From CAVSLM01 sp963728895 (GTDB lineage Bacteria > Pseudomonadota > Gammaproteobacteria > JBBQDK01), in the NCBI GenBank assembly GCA_963728895.1, contig CAVSLM010000001.1, positions 372,001 to 436,000 of the forward strand: a DNA stretch of 64,000 bases, given 5' to 3'. The notes below the pieces were generated by a model. That model ran no database searches and was not told the origin of the DNA. It worked only from the letters and a program-made list of their open reading frames with translations. Shown one piece after another: positions 9,778 through 18,982 of this stretch (positions are counted from its first letter, which is position 1; the number at the start of each line of letters is the position of its first letter). The translations under genes were made by a program, and so were the position numbers.

Positions 9778-10323
9778 ATGTTGCAGCGCGTGTTGCTCGC
9801 GAGCGTACTTGGTCTGGCGGGGCTGATCACCTGCGCACAGGCTGCCCCCGAGCGCGACCCCTACAAGTATTTCTTCGACCAGAGCCTGGGCGATTTCACC
9901 GAGGAGCTGGCGCGCGCCAAGGCCGAAGGCAAGCAGGGCGTGATGCTGTTCTTCGAGATGGACGATTGCCCGTTCTGCCACCGCATGAAGACCACGGTGC
10001 TCAATCAGCCCGAAGTGCAGGCGTATTACCGCAAGCACTTCCTGAGCTTTCCGGTCGACGTCGAAGGCGATGTCGAGATCACCGATTTCCAGGGCAGGAC
10101 CTACACCCAGAAGAACTTCGCCGAAAAGGTCAATCGCGTGCGCGCCACCCCGGTGTTCGCCTTCTATGACCTGCAGGGCCGGCAGGTGGCACGCTACACC
10201 GGCGCGACGTCCGGCGTTGCGGAATTCATGCTGCTGGGCGAGTACGTGGCCGACGGCCACTACAAGGAAATGCCCTTCACGAAGTACAAACGCGAGAAGC
10301 TGGCAGCGCAACAATTACAATGA
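9778..10323 (+). CDS. Secreted thioredoxin-fold protein (SoxW-like)
   Basis: 181 residues with a clear signal peptide cleaved after TCAQA. The mature part is a thioredoxin fold with the active site CPFCHRM at about residue 64 and the cis-proline loop RATPVFAFYD. This pattern matches the thioredoxin-related SoxW/DsbD-gamma-like group. It is likely a periplasmic disulfide reductase or isomerase working with the anchored thioredoxin encoded just upstream. The last codons overlap the start of the TolC-family gene as ATGA, so the three genes are translationally linked. The specific partner cannot be told from sequence. Confidence 0.75.
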   Translation: MLQRVLLASVLGLAGLITCAQAAPERDPYKYFFDQSLGDFTEELARAKAEGKQGVMLFFEMDDCPFCHRMKTTVLNQPEVQAYYRKHFLSFPVDVEGDVEITDFQGRTYTQKNFAEKVNRVRATPVFAFYDLQGRQVARYTGATSGVAEFMLLGEYVADGHYKEMPFTKYKREKLAAQQLQ

Positions 10324-11687
10324 GACCGCTACGGTCGGCCGCCGGCGGGAGGGGGCTGCGGCGGCTGCTGGGGACGCTGGTGCTGGGATCGTTGATGTCG
10401 TTGGCGGGCGCAGAAGATATCCCCGCTCCCTTGCCCGATCCGCTGACCCTGGAATACGCCCTTACACTGGCCGATGCCGCGCATCCGCAGCTGGAGCAGG
10501 CGCGGGCGGGTGTGGACCTCGCCGAAGCCGAGCGCGCGGCGGCCGAGGCGCGCTATGGGATCAACGCCTCGGTCGACGCACGGGCGCGCTGGATCGAGCC
10601 TTCCTCGAGCACGACGGACAATGACCACAACGACAGCGCCGCAGTGCTGTCGCTGCGCAAGCGCCTGTACGACTTCGGCAGGACCAGTGCGGCCGTGGAC
10701 GCCGCGGACCTGGAGCTGGAGGGCAGCCGTTGGCGCCTGGCCGGCGCGCTGGGCGAGCGCCAGCTCACCATCATGCAGCGCTACTTCGACGTGCTGCTGG
10801 CCGACCTCACCTATGCCCGCGACAACGAGGCGATGGCCATCACCTACGTGCGGCTGGAACGCGTCCAGGATCGCAACCAGCTCGGCCAGGCATCCGATGT
10901 CGAGCTGCGTGCGCAGGAAGCACGCTATCGTGCCGCACTGCTCAAGCGCACGCGCAGCGAGGCGCAACAGCGCAGCGCCCGGGCCCGGCTCGCGGCGGCG
11001 CTCAACCGCCCGGGCGAGCTGTCGGCGAATCTGCAGACCCCGGAGCTTGACGGGATGGACCGGCCGCTGCCGGATCTCGATGCGCTGCAGGCGCTGGCGG
11101 AGCGGCACAACCCGGTGCTGCGTTCGCTGCGCGCCCGGCGCGAGGCGGGCTATCAGCGCCTGATGGCGGCGCGCGCCGAGCGCCGGCCGATCCTGGAAGG
11201 CGAGGTCGAGGCCGGCAGGTACGCACGCGAGCTGAGCTCGCGCGAGGACTTCGGCGCCGGGGTGACCCTGGAGATTCCGCTCTATTCGGGCGGGCGGGTG
11301 GCGGCGGAAGTTGCGCGCCGCCGCGCCGAGCTGCGCGCACTGCAGGCCGAGCAGGACGAGGCGCGGCTGGAGGTGCGGCAGGCAGTGCTCGACACCTGGC
11401 AGGAGCTGCAGACCCTGCAGACGCAGCGCGAGGAAGTGCGGACGCTGCTCGCCTACCGCGATCTCGATCTCGACCGGCGGCGTGCGCTCTACGAACTGGA
11501 AGTGAGCGCCGATCTCGGCGATGCCATGGCGGATTTCACGGCGGCGCGGTTGCGTGAGGCGCAGACTACATACGCGACGGCGCTCGCCCGGGCGCGGCTG
11601 CGTGCGCTCACCGGCGATCCGCCCTGGCCCCCGCCCGACGGCGCGCCGCCGACCACCCCTGTGCCCCCGCCGAAACCCAAGCCTTAG
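10320..11687 (+). CDS. TolC-family outer-membrane efflux protein
   Basis: 455 residues. A signal peptide ends near GAED. Two repeats of long amphipathic helices follow, typical of TolC trimers: LTLEYALTLADAAHPQLEQA near residue 43 and a second copy around LDALQALAERHNPVLRSLR near residue 245. The C-terminus is proline-rich. It would form an outer-membrane and periplasmic channel. A membrane-fusion protein is encoded 16 bases downstream, but no inner-membrane pump follows. The pump must be elsewhere or is not of the usual type. Substrate unknown. Confidence 0.88.
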   Translation: MRPLRSAAGGRGLRRLLGTLVLGSLMSLAGAEDIPAPLPDPLTLEYALTLADAAHPQLEQARAGVDLAEAERAAAEARYGINASVDARARWIEPSSSTTDNDHNDSAAVLSLRKRLYDFGRTSAAVDAADLELEGSRWRLAGALGERQLTIMQRYFDVLLADLTYARDNEAMAITYVRLERVQDRNQLGQASDVELRAQEARYRAALLKRTRSEAQQRSARARLAAALNRPGELSANLQTPELDGMDRPLPDLDALQALAERHNPVLRSLRARREAGYQRLMAARAERRPILEGEVEAGRYARELSSREDFGAGVTLEIPLYSGGRVAAEVARRRAELRALQAEQDEARLEVRQAVLDTWQELQTLQTQREEVRTLLAYRDLDLDRRRALYELEVSADLGDAMADFTAARLREAQTTYATALARARLRALTGDPPWPPPDGAPPTTPVPPPKPKP

Positions 11688-11703
11688 AGCAAGAAGAGCG
11701 ACC

Positions 11704-12558
11704 ATGCAAGGCGTAGCGATGACATGCATTCCTGAAGTCCGGGGCGCGGCCAGGCGGCTCGCCGTGTTGGCCCTGCTCCTCATCGGCCTGGTATGCGCGG
11801 CGACGCTGGCAGCGCAGGAGCGTGCGGAGAAGAAGCCCGGCGCAGGGGACGGCATGGACGCGACCCTGCAGTGGCCGCGACGCGTCGAGCTCGGAACGCC
11901 GGTCTCGGGTACTGTGGCCGAGGTGCTGGTTGGGCAGGGACAGAAGGTCCAGGAGGGACAGGTGCTGCTGCGGCTCGATCCACGCGGCTTCGAGGCCCGG
12001 GTGCAGCAGGCGCGCGCCGAGCTGGTGCGCTTGCGCGCGGTGCGCGAGGAGGCGCGCCGCGAGCGCGACCGTGCCCAGGAGCTCTTCGACCGCACCGTGC
12101 TTTCCGAACACGAGCTGCAGGTGGCGAAGATCGGCCTCACCAGCGCGGATGCCGCAGTGCAGGCGGCGCAGTCCGCCCTGACGCAGGCGCAGCTCGATCT
12201 CGAATACAGCGTGATCCGCTCGCCCTTTGCCGGCGTCGTGGTGCAACGCGCTGCCGAGCCCGGCCAGACGGTGGTGAGCCGGCTCGCGGCCACGCCCCTC
12301 ATGGTGGTCGCGGAAACCGACCGCATGCTGGCGCGCGCCGAAGTGCTGCAGAGCGCACTCGGCCGGCTCAAGGTCGGTGACCCGCTCGATGTCATCGTGG
12401 GCGGGCAGCATTACCCCGGCGTGATCCAGCACATCGGCCTGGAGCCGCTGGACAAGCCCGGCGGCGTGTACGCCGTCTATGAGCTGCTGGTGGTGTTTCA
12501 GCCGGGCCCCGACCGGCTGCTGCGCGCCGGCCTGCCGGCAACAGTGAAGCGTCCGTGA
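11704..12558 (+). CDS. Periplasmic adaptor / HlyD-type membrane-fusion protein
   Basis: 284 residues from ATG 11704 (ATG 11719 is also possible). The hydrophobic N-terminus LAVLALLLIGLVCAATLAA is a signal or anchor. A lipoyl half-motif (GTPVSGTVAEVLVGQGQKV), a helical hairpin of about 100 residues and the second half (VIRSPFAGVVVQRAAEPG) follow in the usual order. The C-terminal beta domain is short. Such proteins bridge an inner-membrane pump and TolC. Its stop overlaps the GTG of the acylphosphatase gene as GTGA. The lack of an adjacent RND or ABC pump is unusual. Confidence 0.83.
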   Translation: MQGVAMTCIPEVRGAARRLAVLALLLIGLVCAATLAAQERAEKKPGAGDGMDATLQWPRRVELGTPVSGTVAEVLVGQGQKVQEGQVLLRLDPRGFEARVQQARAELVRLRAVREEARRERDRAQELFDRTVLSEHELQVAKIGLTSADAAVQAAQSALTQAQLDLEYSVIRSPFAGVVVQRAAEPGQTVVSRLAATPLMVVAETDRMLARAEVLQSALGRLKVGDPLDVIVGGQHYPGVIQHIGLEPLDKPGGVYAVYELLVVFQPGPDRLLRAGLPATVKRP

Positions 12559-12824
12559 GCCTGTGCCTGCACTGCCTGGTCTTCGGGCGCGTACAGGGCG
12601 TTTCCTTCCGCTATGCGACCCGCCGCCGCGCCGAGGGTCTCGGACTGACCGGCTGGGCACGCAACCTGCCCGACGGGCGCGTCGAGGTGATTGCCTGCGG
12701 TGACGAGACCTCGGTTGGCGCCCTGCGTGACTGGCTCGCGCGCGGCCCGCCGCAGGCCCGCGTCACCGAGGTCCGGTGCGACTCCCTGCCGTTCCACGAC
12801 CATGGCTGGTTCGAGATCCGCTGA
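12555..12824 (+). CDS. acyP: Acylphosphatase
   Basis: 89 residues, the normal size. It hydrolyses carboxyl-phosphate bonds such as acetyl- or carbamoyl-phosphate. The signature GRVQGVSFRYATRRRA contains the catalytic Arg, and GWARNLPDGRVEV contains the catalytic Asn. GTG 12555 overlaps the previous stop. The stop at 12822-12824 directly abuts the end of nadB on the other strand, leaving no room for a terminator between them. Confidence 0.92.
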   Translation: MSLCLHCLVFGRVQGVSFRYATRRRAEGLGLTGWARNLPDGRVEVIACGDETSVGALRDWLARGPPQARVTEVRCDSLPFHDHGWFEIR

Positions 12825-14477
12825 TCAATCGGCGTCGGTGACGGGGTCGGTGACCTGCGAGAAGCGCTGCGCATAATTCTCCGGCACCAGCACGGTATTG
12901 GCGGCGGGCCGGGTGGTGTCGGGCTGGGGGTAGTCCAGGGTGTAATGCAGGCCGCGGCTCTCGTGCCGGGCCTGGGCGCAGCGGATGATCAGGTCGGCCA
13001 CCAGCGCCAGGTTGCGCAGCTCGATGAGATCGCTGGTGACGCGGAAATTGCCGTAATAATCCGCGATCTCGTGCAGCAGCAGGTCGACGCGGCGCTTGGC
13101 GCGCTGCAGGCGCTTGTTGGTGCGCACGATCCCTACGTAGTCCCACATGAAGCGGCGCAGCTCCTCCCAGTTGTGGGTGACCACCACCTGCTCGTCGGAA
13201 TCGGTCACGCGGCTCTCGTCCCAGGGTGGCACTGGCGGAGGCTCGGGCACCTCGGGGAGGCCGCGCTGCAGATCCTCGGCTGCGGCGGCGGCGAACACCA
13301 GACATTCCAGCAGCGAGTTGCTGGCCATGCGGTTGGCGCCGTGCAGTCCGGTGAAGGCCACCTCCCCGATGGCATAGAGGCCGGGAATGTCGGTGGCACC
13401 GCGGCGGTCGGTCATCACACCCCCACAGGTGTAGTGCGCCGCCGGCACCACCGGGATCGGTCCCCTGGTCATGTCGTAGCCGAAGTCCAGGCAGCGCGCA
13501 TACACGTTGGGGAAGTGCTCGCGGACAAAGGCCGCCGGTTTGCGGCTGATGTCGAGCAGCACATGCGAGGCACCCAGGCGCTTCATCTCGTGGTCGATGG
13601 CGCGTGCCACGACGTCGCGCGGGGCCAGTTCCCCGCGCGGGTCGAAGCGGTGCATGAACGGACTGCCGTCGGGCAGCAGCAGCCGTCCGCCTTCGCCGCG
13701 TACCGCCTCGGTGATCAGGAACGACTTGGCCTTGGGATGGTAGAGGCAGGTGGGATGGAACTGGATGAACTCCATGTTCGCCACCCGGCAGCCGGCGCGC
13801 CAGGCCATGGCGATGCCGTCGCCCGTGGCGACGTCGGGATTGCTGGTATAGAGATAGACCTTGCTGGCGCCACCCGTGGCGAGCACCACGCTGCGCGCCC
13901 GCAGTGCCTGCACACTGCCGTGCTCCCGGTCCAGCACGTAGGCGCCCACACAGCGCACGCCGGGCAGCCCGAGCTTGGCGGTGGTGATCAGATCGATGGC
14001 GATATGGCGCTCGTAGAGGGCGACGTTCTGCAGTACCCGCACCTGACGCTCCAGCGTGCTTTCCGTGGCCTGCCCGGTGGCATCGGCGGCATGGATGACC
14101 CGCCGGTGGCTGTGTCCGCCCTCGCGCGTCAGGTGGTATTCGAGCGAGCCGTCGGGGCGTTGCTCGCGGGTGAAGGGCACGCCACGGGCGATCAGCCACT
14201 GGATGCACGCCGGCGCACGCTCCGCGGTGTAGCGCACGATTTGCGGGTCGCACAGGCCGGCTCCGGCGATCAGCGTGTCCTCGACGTGCGATTCGACCGA
14301 GTCGTCCTTGTCGAGGGCTGCCGAAATGCCTCCCTGGGCATAAAGGGTGGCGCCCTCCTGCAGCGGCCCCTTGGAGAGCACCGCGATGCGCAAGGTCGCC
14401 GGCAGACGCAATGCCAGGCTGAGTCCCGCGGCACCGCTGCCGACGATCAGTACATCGAACGGGGGCTCGCTGCTCAT
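12825..14477 (-). CDS. nadB: L-aspartate oxidase
   Basis: 550 residues from ATG 14477. It oxidises L-aspartate to iminoaspartate with FAD in the first step of de novo NAD synthesis. The FAD dinucleotide fold is VLIVGSGAAGLSLAL at residues 9-23. The substrate and FAD regions YAQGGISAA, EFIQFHPT and LHGANRMASNSLLEC are present. It lies divergent from rpoE, the order found in many gammaproteobacteria. The lyase at 7603-9003 also handles aspartate or fumarate, but the two are not in one operon. Confidence 0.95.
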   Translation of the reverse strand: MSSEPPFDVLIVGSGAAGLSLALRLPATLRIAVLSKGPLQEGATLYAQGGISAALDKDDSVESHVEDTLIAGAGLCDPQIVRYTAERAPACIQWLIARGVPFTREQRPDGSLEYHLTREGGHSHRRVIHAADATGQATESTLERQVRVLQNVALYERHIAIDLITTAKLGLPGVRCVGAYVLDREHGSVQALRARSVVLATGGASKVYLYTSNPDVATGDGIAMAWRAGCRVANMEFIQFHPTCLYHPKAKSFLITEAVRGEGGRLLLPDGSPFMHRFDPRGELAPRDVVARAIDHEMKRLGASHVLLDISRKPAAFVREHFPNVYARCLDFGYDMTRGPIPVVPAAHYTCGGVMTDRRGATDIPGLYAIGEVAFTGLHGANRMASNSLLECLVFAAAAAEDLQRGLPEVPEPPPVPPWDESRVTDSDEQVVVTHNWEELRRFMWDYVGIVRTNKRLQRAKRRVDLLLHEIADYYGNFRVTSDLIELRNLALVADLIIRCAQARHESRGLHYTLDYPQPDTTRPAANTVLVPENYAQRFSQVTDPVTDAD

Positions 14478-14576
14478 CGCTTGAGCCGATCTCCAGGGAT
14501 AGAATAGGGTGCCTGCGCCGCGGGTACCGGAGGGCACGCACCAGTGCCGAAATATAACCGCAATCGCCCGAGGCTG

Positions 14577-14605
14577 GCGAACTATCTCTTGTCAGGACTG
14601 TCTAC
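14577..14605 (+). promoter_or_regulatory. Possible sigma-E-type promoter for rpoE
   Basis: GCGAACT at 14577-14583 resembles the sigma-E -35 box (GGAACTT), and TCTAC at 14601-14605 resembles the -10 box (TCTGA-like), with a 17-base spacer. Known rpoE genes often activate themselves. The match is partial, so this is a candidate only. Confidence 0.35.
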
Positions 14606-14611
14606 CTTACT

Positions 14612-14633
14612 GGGCAAAGGGACATTTTTGCCC
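14612..14633 (+). other. Hairpin in the rpoE leader
   Basis: GGGCAAA at 14612-14618 pairs perfectly with TTTGCCC at 14627-14633 around an 8-base loop. It would form near the 5' end of a transcript from the promoter above and ends 5 bases before the purine-rich ribosome-binding site (14638-14645). It could affect translation or mRNA stability, but no function is shown. Confidence 0.4.
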
Positions 14634-14655
14634 CCGCGGAAGGGGAATGCCCGGC

Positions 14656-15231
14656 ATGGGCGAGCAGAACGTTGATCGGGAACTCGTTGCGCGCGTTAAA
14701 GGAGGAGACAAACAGGCATTCGACCTTCTGGTACTCAAGTACCAGCACAAGATCGTAAAGCTCATCGCGCGCTATGTTCACGATCCGAGTGAGACGCTGG
14801 ATGTGGCACAGGAAGCTTTCATCAAGGCATATCGCGCACTGGCGGGCTTCCGCGGAGACAGCGCTTTCTACACCTGGCTGTACCGCATAGCGATCAATAC
14901 TGCCAAGAACTACCTGGTGGCCCAGGGACGCAGGCCTCCGGAAGGCGACATCGATGCGCAGGATGCGGAGCAGTACGAGGGCGAATCGAATCTTAAGGAA
15001 TACGATACGCCGGAACGGCTGGCGCTGCGCGACGAGATCGAGCAGACGGTGTTCGAGGCCATAGAGGCCCTGCCGGAGGATCTGCGCACCGCCATCACCC
15101 TTCGCGAGTTGGAAGGGCTCAGCTACGAGGAAATCGCGCAGGCCATGGATTGTCCAGTGGGAACCGTGCGCTCACGAATCTTCCGGGCGCGCGAGGCCAT
15201 CGACAACAAGCTGCGCCCCTTGTTGGAGTGA
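14656..15231 (+). CDS. rpoE: RNA polymerase sigma-E factor
   Basis: 191 residues from ATG 14656, chosen because GGAAGGGG lies 10 bases upstream and homologues start at MGEQNVDRELV; ATG 14647 is an in-frame alternative. It is an ECF sigma factor that directs the envelope-stress regulon. Region 2 (LLVLKYQHKIVKLIARYV, then GDSAFYTWLYRIAIN) and region 4 (LPEDLRTAITLRELEGLSYE, then CPVGTVRSRIFRAR) are complete. The rseA, rseB, rseC and mucD genes follow in order on the same strand. Confidence 0.96.
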   Translation: MGEQNVDRELVARVKGGDKQAFDLLVLKYQHKIVKLIARYVHDPSETLDVAQEAFIKAYRALAGFRGDSAFYTWLYRIAINTAKNYLVAQGRRPPEGDIDAQDAEQYEGESNLKEYDTPERLALRDEIEQTVFEAIEALPEDLRTAITLRELEGLSYEEIAQAMDCPVGTVRSRIFRAREAIDNKLRPLLE

Positions 15232-15316
15232 TGCGCATCGTGCGGCCGTTCTGCGGTCCGGAACGAGGTAGGGACGAGCGGAACGTGCTGCGGAAGAGCA
15301 CGAGGAGCGGGTAGAT

Positions 15317-15874
15317 ATGAGCATCAACGGGCAATTTCGCGAGCAGATATCCGCCGCCGTCGACGACGAGCTGGAGGAGAGCGAGCTGCAACTGGTCGTG
15401 CGGCGCATGGCCACCGACAGCGCGCTGCGCGCATATTGGGCGCGCTACCATCTCACCAGCGATGTGTTGAGACAGCACTACACACCGGGTCTCGACGCGC
15501 GCTTCGCCGAGCGCGTGGCGGGCGCAATCACCGCAGAGCCGGTGCCCCGCGTCCCGCGCATGCGACGCACCGCGAGCCTTCTCAAGCCCCTGGCCGGTGC
15601 GGCCATCGCCGCATCGGTGGCGGCGGTGGCGGTGCTGGGCGTACAGATGCTGCAGCGCGAGGCGGGCAGCGATGCTGCCCGGATCGTTGCGGTTTCGGAC
15701 CACCCGCAGTGGGAGCGCGAGGTGAGCTCGGTGCAGGATTGGGACGGCAGCTCACCCGAGGCCCGCTCCGCGCTCAACAGCTATCTGCTCAGCCACAACG
15801 GACACTCCGGCAGCGTCGGGATACAGGGCGTCTTGCCCTACGTACGCATCGTGGGCTACGCGGCCGGCGAGTAG
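15317..15874 (+). CDS. rseA: Anti-sigma-E factor RseA
   Basis: 185 residues. The N-terminal cytoplasmic domain (SAAVDDELEESELQLVVRRM) binds and inhibits sigma-E. A single membrane span lies near residues 92-112 (PLAGAAIAASVAAVAVLGV), and the C-terminal part is periplasmic, where DegS-type cleavage would start the stress cascade. It ends 7 bases before rseB. The gap from rpoE to rseA is 85 bases with no gene. Confidence 0.92.
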   Translation: MSINGQFREQISAAVDDELEESELQLVVRRMATDSALRAYWARYHLTSDVLRQHYTPGLDARFAERVAGAITAEPVPRVPRMRRTASLLKPLAGAAIAASVAAVAVLGVQMLQREAGSDAARIVAVSDHPQWEREVSSVQDWDGSSPEARSALNSYLLSHNGHSGSVGIQGVLPYVRIVGYAAGE

Positions 15875-15881
15875 GCGGTCG

Positions 15882-16874
15882 ATGTCGCCTCGGTGGTGTT
15901 GCGGTGTCTGCCTGGTTGTGCTGTTGCCAATGACGGCGGTGGGTGGCGACGGCACGGAGCAGGCCCAGCAGTGGCTGCGGCGCATGGTGAGCGCGGTCGA
16001 GAAGCTGAACTACGAAGGAACCTTCATCTATCAGCATGACGCGCGGGTGGAGACCATGCGCATCGTGCATGTCGCCGACGAGGAGGGCGAGCACGAGCGG
16101 CTGCTGTCGCTGAATGGTGTGCCGCGCGAGATCGTGCGCCGCAACAACGTCGTCACCTGCTATCTGCCCGATCAGAAGTCCGTGGTGGTGGAGAAGGACT
16201 CCACCGACAAGCCGTTTCCTGCCGCACTTCCCCAGGACACCTCGCGCCTGGCTCCGTACTACGCGTTCGATCTCAAAGGAAAGGAACGAGTGGCGGGCGA
16301 GGAGGCGCAGGTGGTGGCGATCAGGCCGCGCGACCAGTATCGCTACGGCTACCGCCTGTGGCTCGATACCGAGTCGGCCATGCCTTTACGCTCGGATCTG
16401 GTGGACGAGCACGGCAAGGCGGTGGAGCAGCTCATGTTCACCAGCTTGCGCCTGCTCGACAAGGTTCCCGAGGAGGAGCTCGAGCCCGCCAACAGCGGCG
16501 AGGGCTTCACCTGGACGCGCCGCGACTGCGATGCGGTGGAGACTGCGGCCGATGCACGGCGCTGGCAGGCGATCGGCCTTCCGCCTGGATTCACACTCGT
16601 GCAGTACAACCGCCATGGCATGCCGACCAGCCGCAAGCCGGTTGATCACCTGATGTTCAGTGACGGGCTGGCCTCGGCATCGGTCTACGTCGAGCAGCTG
16701 GAACCGGACGGCAAGCACCGGCTGAGCGGAGCCTCGCGCATGGGTGCGGTGAATGCCTACGCCACGGTACTGGACAGCCACTCGGTCACGGTGGTGGGGG
16801 AGGTGCCGCAGGCGACGGTGCAGATGATCGGTCGCGCCATCCGGCCCATTCCGGCGCCAGAGGCAGGAGATTGA
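15882..16874 (+). CDS. rseB: Sigma-E regulatory protein RseB/MucB
   Basis: 330 residues with a signal peptide (VCLVVLLPMTAVGG). The mature protein carries the MucB/RseB LolA-like domain (LNYEGTFIYQHDARVETMRI) and the smaller C-terminal domain. In the periplasm it binds RseA and protects it from proteolysis until it senses mislocalised lipids or lipopolysaccharide. It sits between rseA and rseC, with 7- and 4-base gaps. Confidence 0.93.
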   Translation: MSPRWCCGVCLVVLLPMTAVGGDGTEQAQQWLRRMVSAVEKLNYEGTFIYQHDARVETMRIVHVADEEGEHERLLSLNGVPREIVRRNNVVTCYLPDQKSVVVEKDSTDKPFPAALPQDTSRLAPYYAFDLKGKERVAGEEAQVVAIRPRDQYRYGYRLWLDTESAMPLRSDLVDEHGKAVEQLMFTSLRLLDKVPEEELEPANSGEGFTWTRRDCDAVETAADARRWQAIGLPPGFTLVQYNRHGMPTSRKPVDHLMFSDGLASASVYVEQLEPDGKHRLSGASRMGAVNAYATVLDSHSVTVVGEVPQATVQMIGRAIRPIPAPEAGD

Positions 16875-16878
16875 AGCC

Positions 16879-17364
16879 TTGATCGAGGAGCAGGCACTGA
16901 TCGTTGCGTGCCGCGGTGAGCTGGCCTGGGTGCAGACCGAGCGCCGCTCCACTTGCGAGGGCTGCGCCGCGCAGCAAGGCTGCGGCACGAGCGTGCTCGC
17001 CAAGGTGCTGGGGCGGCGTGCCAACCAGGTGATGGTGGTGAACACCCTGGCTGCCGAAGTGGGCGAGCGCGTGGTGATCGGGATTGAGGAGCGGGCCCTG
17101 GTGCGCGCTTCGCTGTCGGCGTACGGTGTTCCCCTGCTTGCCCTGCTGTTCGGGGCTATGCTTGGCGAGGCGGCAGCGCCGTACTGGGGAATTGCGGGCG
17201 AAGCGGGGGCGATGCTGCTGGGCTTTTCGGGATTCGGCATCGGCCTGGTGTGGTTGCGTAGCGTGGCCGGCCGCGATTCCCGCTATCGGCCGGTGATCCT
17301 GCGCCGGATTGCCGGCGCGATGGGGGCCCTGGGCGGGAACCGGATCACGGGTGCGCCGCTCTAA
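16879..17364 (+). CDS. rseC: Sigma-E regulator RseC/MucC
   Basis: 161 residues from TTG 16879. The N-terminal cysteine cluster CEGCAAQQGC is typical of the RseC/SoxR-reducing family, followed by two membrane spans (around LSAYGVPLLALLFGAMLGEA and GAMLLGFSGFGIGLVWL). It is an inner-membrane protein that mildly affects sigma-E activity. Its place after rseB supports the call. No ATG fits the start. Confidence 0.88.
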   Translation: MIEEQALIVACRGELAWVQTERRSTCEGCAAQQGCGTSVLAKVLGRRANQVMVVNTLAAEVGERVVIGIEERALVRASLSAYGVPLLALLFGAMLGEAAAPYWGIAGEAGAMLLGFSGFGIGLVWLRSVAGRDSRYRPVILRRIAGAMGALGGNRITGAPL

Positions 17365-17472
17365 CCGGGTGCGCCGTTCCGAGCAGCGCACGACGACATT
17401 CCACGAAGATCGGGGCGGCGCCGCGCACCATCCCGAACTATCCGTTGCTGAAAAAGCTTGACAGGAGCCAGA

Positions 17473-18918
17473 ATGAAAGCATCTACCCGCCACTCCTCCC
17501 TGACGCTGCCGTTTACCCTGTTGCTGTGGCTGGCAACGAGCAGTCTCGCGCAGGCAAGGATGCTGCCGGATTTCACGGGACTCGTCCAACAGAACAGCCC
17601 GGCCGTGGTGAACATCAGCACCACGCAGAAGATCGCGACGGCCGGCCATCCGCAGCTGCCTCCGGGGCTGGAAATCCCGGATCTGCCGGAGAACAGCCCC
17701 TTCAACGAGCTGTTCCGCCACTTCTTCGGGGAGGGGGAGAACGATACCCCGCGGGAGTTCGACGCCCAGTCGCTCGGTTCGGGCTCGATCATCTCACGCG
17801 ACGGCTATGTGCTCACCAACTACCACGTCATCAAGGACGCCGACGAAATCGTGGTGCGGCTTTCCGATCGTCGCGAGCTGCTGGCCAAGCTGATCGGGGC
17901 GGACGAGCGCAGCGATCTCGCGCTGCTCAAGATTGACGCCGACAACCTGCCGGTGGTCAGGCTCGGCAAGTCCGCCGACCTGAAGGTGGGCGAGTGGGTG
18001 CTCGCCATCGGCTCGCCCTTCGGCTTCGATCATTCGGTCACCGCCGGCATCGTCAGCGCCATCGGCCGCAGTCTGCCGAGCGAGAACTACGTGCCTTTCA
18101 TCCAGACCGACGTGGCCATCAATCCCGGCAACTCCGGCGGGCCGCTGTTCAACATGGACGGCGAGGTGGTGGGGGTGAACTCGCAGATCTACAGCCGCAC
18201 CGGCGGCTACATGGGCTTGTCTTTCGCCATTCCGGTGGAAGTCGCCATGGACGTGGTGGAGCAGCTCAAGGCTACCGGCAAGGTGGAGCGCGGCTGGCTG
18301 GGCGTGCTGATCCAGGACGTGACCCGTGAGCTCGCCGAGTCGTTCGGCATGAAGCGTCCCCAGGGTGCGCTGGTGGCCAAGGTGCTGCCGGACAGCCCCG
18401 CGCAGCAGGCCGGGCTGCAGGTCGGCGACATCATCCTCGAGTACGACGGGCACGACTTGGAGCGTTCCGCCAACCTGCCGCCGATGGTGGGCAGCAGCCG
18501 CGTCGGTGCAGACATTCCGGTGAAGATCCTGCGCAACGGCAATACCCGGATGCTGGACGTAAAGCTCGGTGCGCTGCCCGACGAGGAGCAGACCAAGCTC
18601 GCCGCGGCGAAACCCAAGAGCACCGGCCAGAACCGCCTGGGAATCTCGGTCACGGCCCTCACCTCGCAACAGCGTGAGGAGCTGGACGTTGCCAAGGACG
18701 GCGTGGTGGTGGAAAACGTCCAGTCCGGACCGGCCATGAACGCCGGAATCCAGCGCGGCGACGTTATCCTGAGCCTGGACAACGTGCGTATCCAGGACCC
18801 GGCGCAGTTCGAACGGGTGGTGAAGGACCTGCCGACCAACAAGTCCGTCGCCGCGCTGGTGCAGCGGCGCGGCAGTCCGCTGTTCGTGGCCATCAAGGTG
18901 CCTGAGGAGTCTTCCTGA
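17473..18918 (+). CDS. mucD: DegP/MucD-type periplasmic serine protease
   Basis: 481 residues from ATG 17473, with AGGAG-like bases just upstream. After a signal peptide (cleaved near LAQA) comes the trypsin-like domain with catalytic His118 (TNYHVI), Asp148 (ERSDLALL) and Ser221 (NPGNSGGP). Two PDZ domains follow, at about 270-370 and 390-480. It degrades or refolds damaged periplasmic proteins. Placement behind rseABC is the usual MucD position, where it also dampens sigma-E signalling. Confidence 0.94.
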   Translation: MKASTRHSSLTLPFTLLLWLATSSLAQARMLPDFTGLVQQNSPAVVNISTTQKIATAGHPQLPPGLEIPDLPENSPFNELFRHFFGEGENDTPREFDAQSLGSGSIISRDGYVLTNYHVIKDADEIVVRLSDRRELLAKLIGADERSDLALLKIDADNLPVVRLGKSADLKVGEWVLAIGSPFGFDHSVTAGIVSAIGRSLPSENYVPFIQTDVAINPGNSGGPLFNMDGEVVGVNSQIYSRTGGYMGLSFAIPVEVAMDVVEQLKATGKVERGWLGVLIQDVTRELAESFGMKRPQGALVAKVLPDSPAQQAGLQVGDIILEYDGHDLERSANLPPMVGSSRVGADIPVKILRNGNTRMLDVKLGALPDEEQTKLAAAKPKSTGQNRLGISVTALTSQQREELDVAKDGVVVENVQSGPAMNAGIQRGDVILSLDNVRIQDPAQFERVVKDLPTNKSVAALVQRRGSPLFVAIKVPEESS

Positions 18919-18982
18919 GACACGGGCGAGCTTGCGCGCGCTCCTTCCCGGTGCCTGGGGTCGGCAGCGCCGGGGCGCCACC

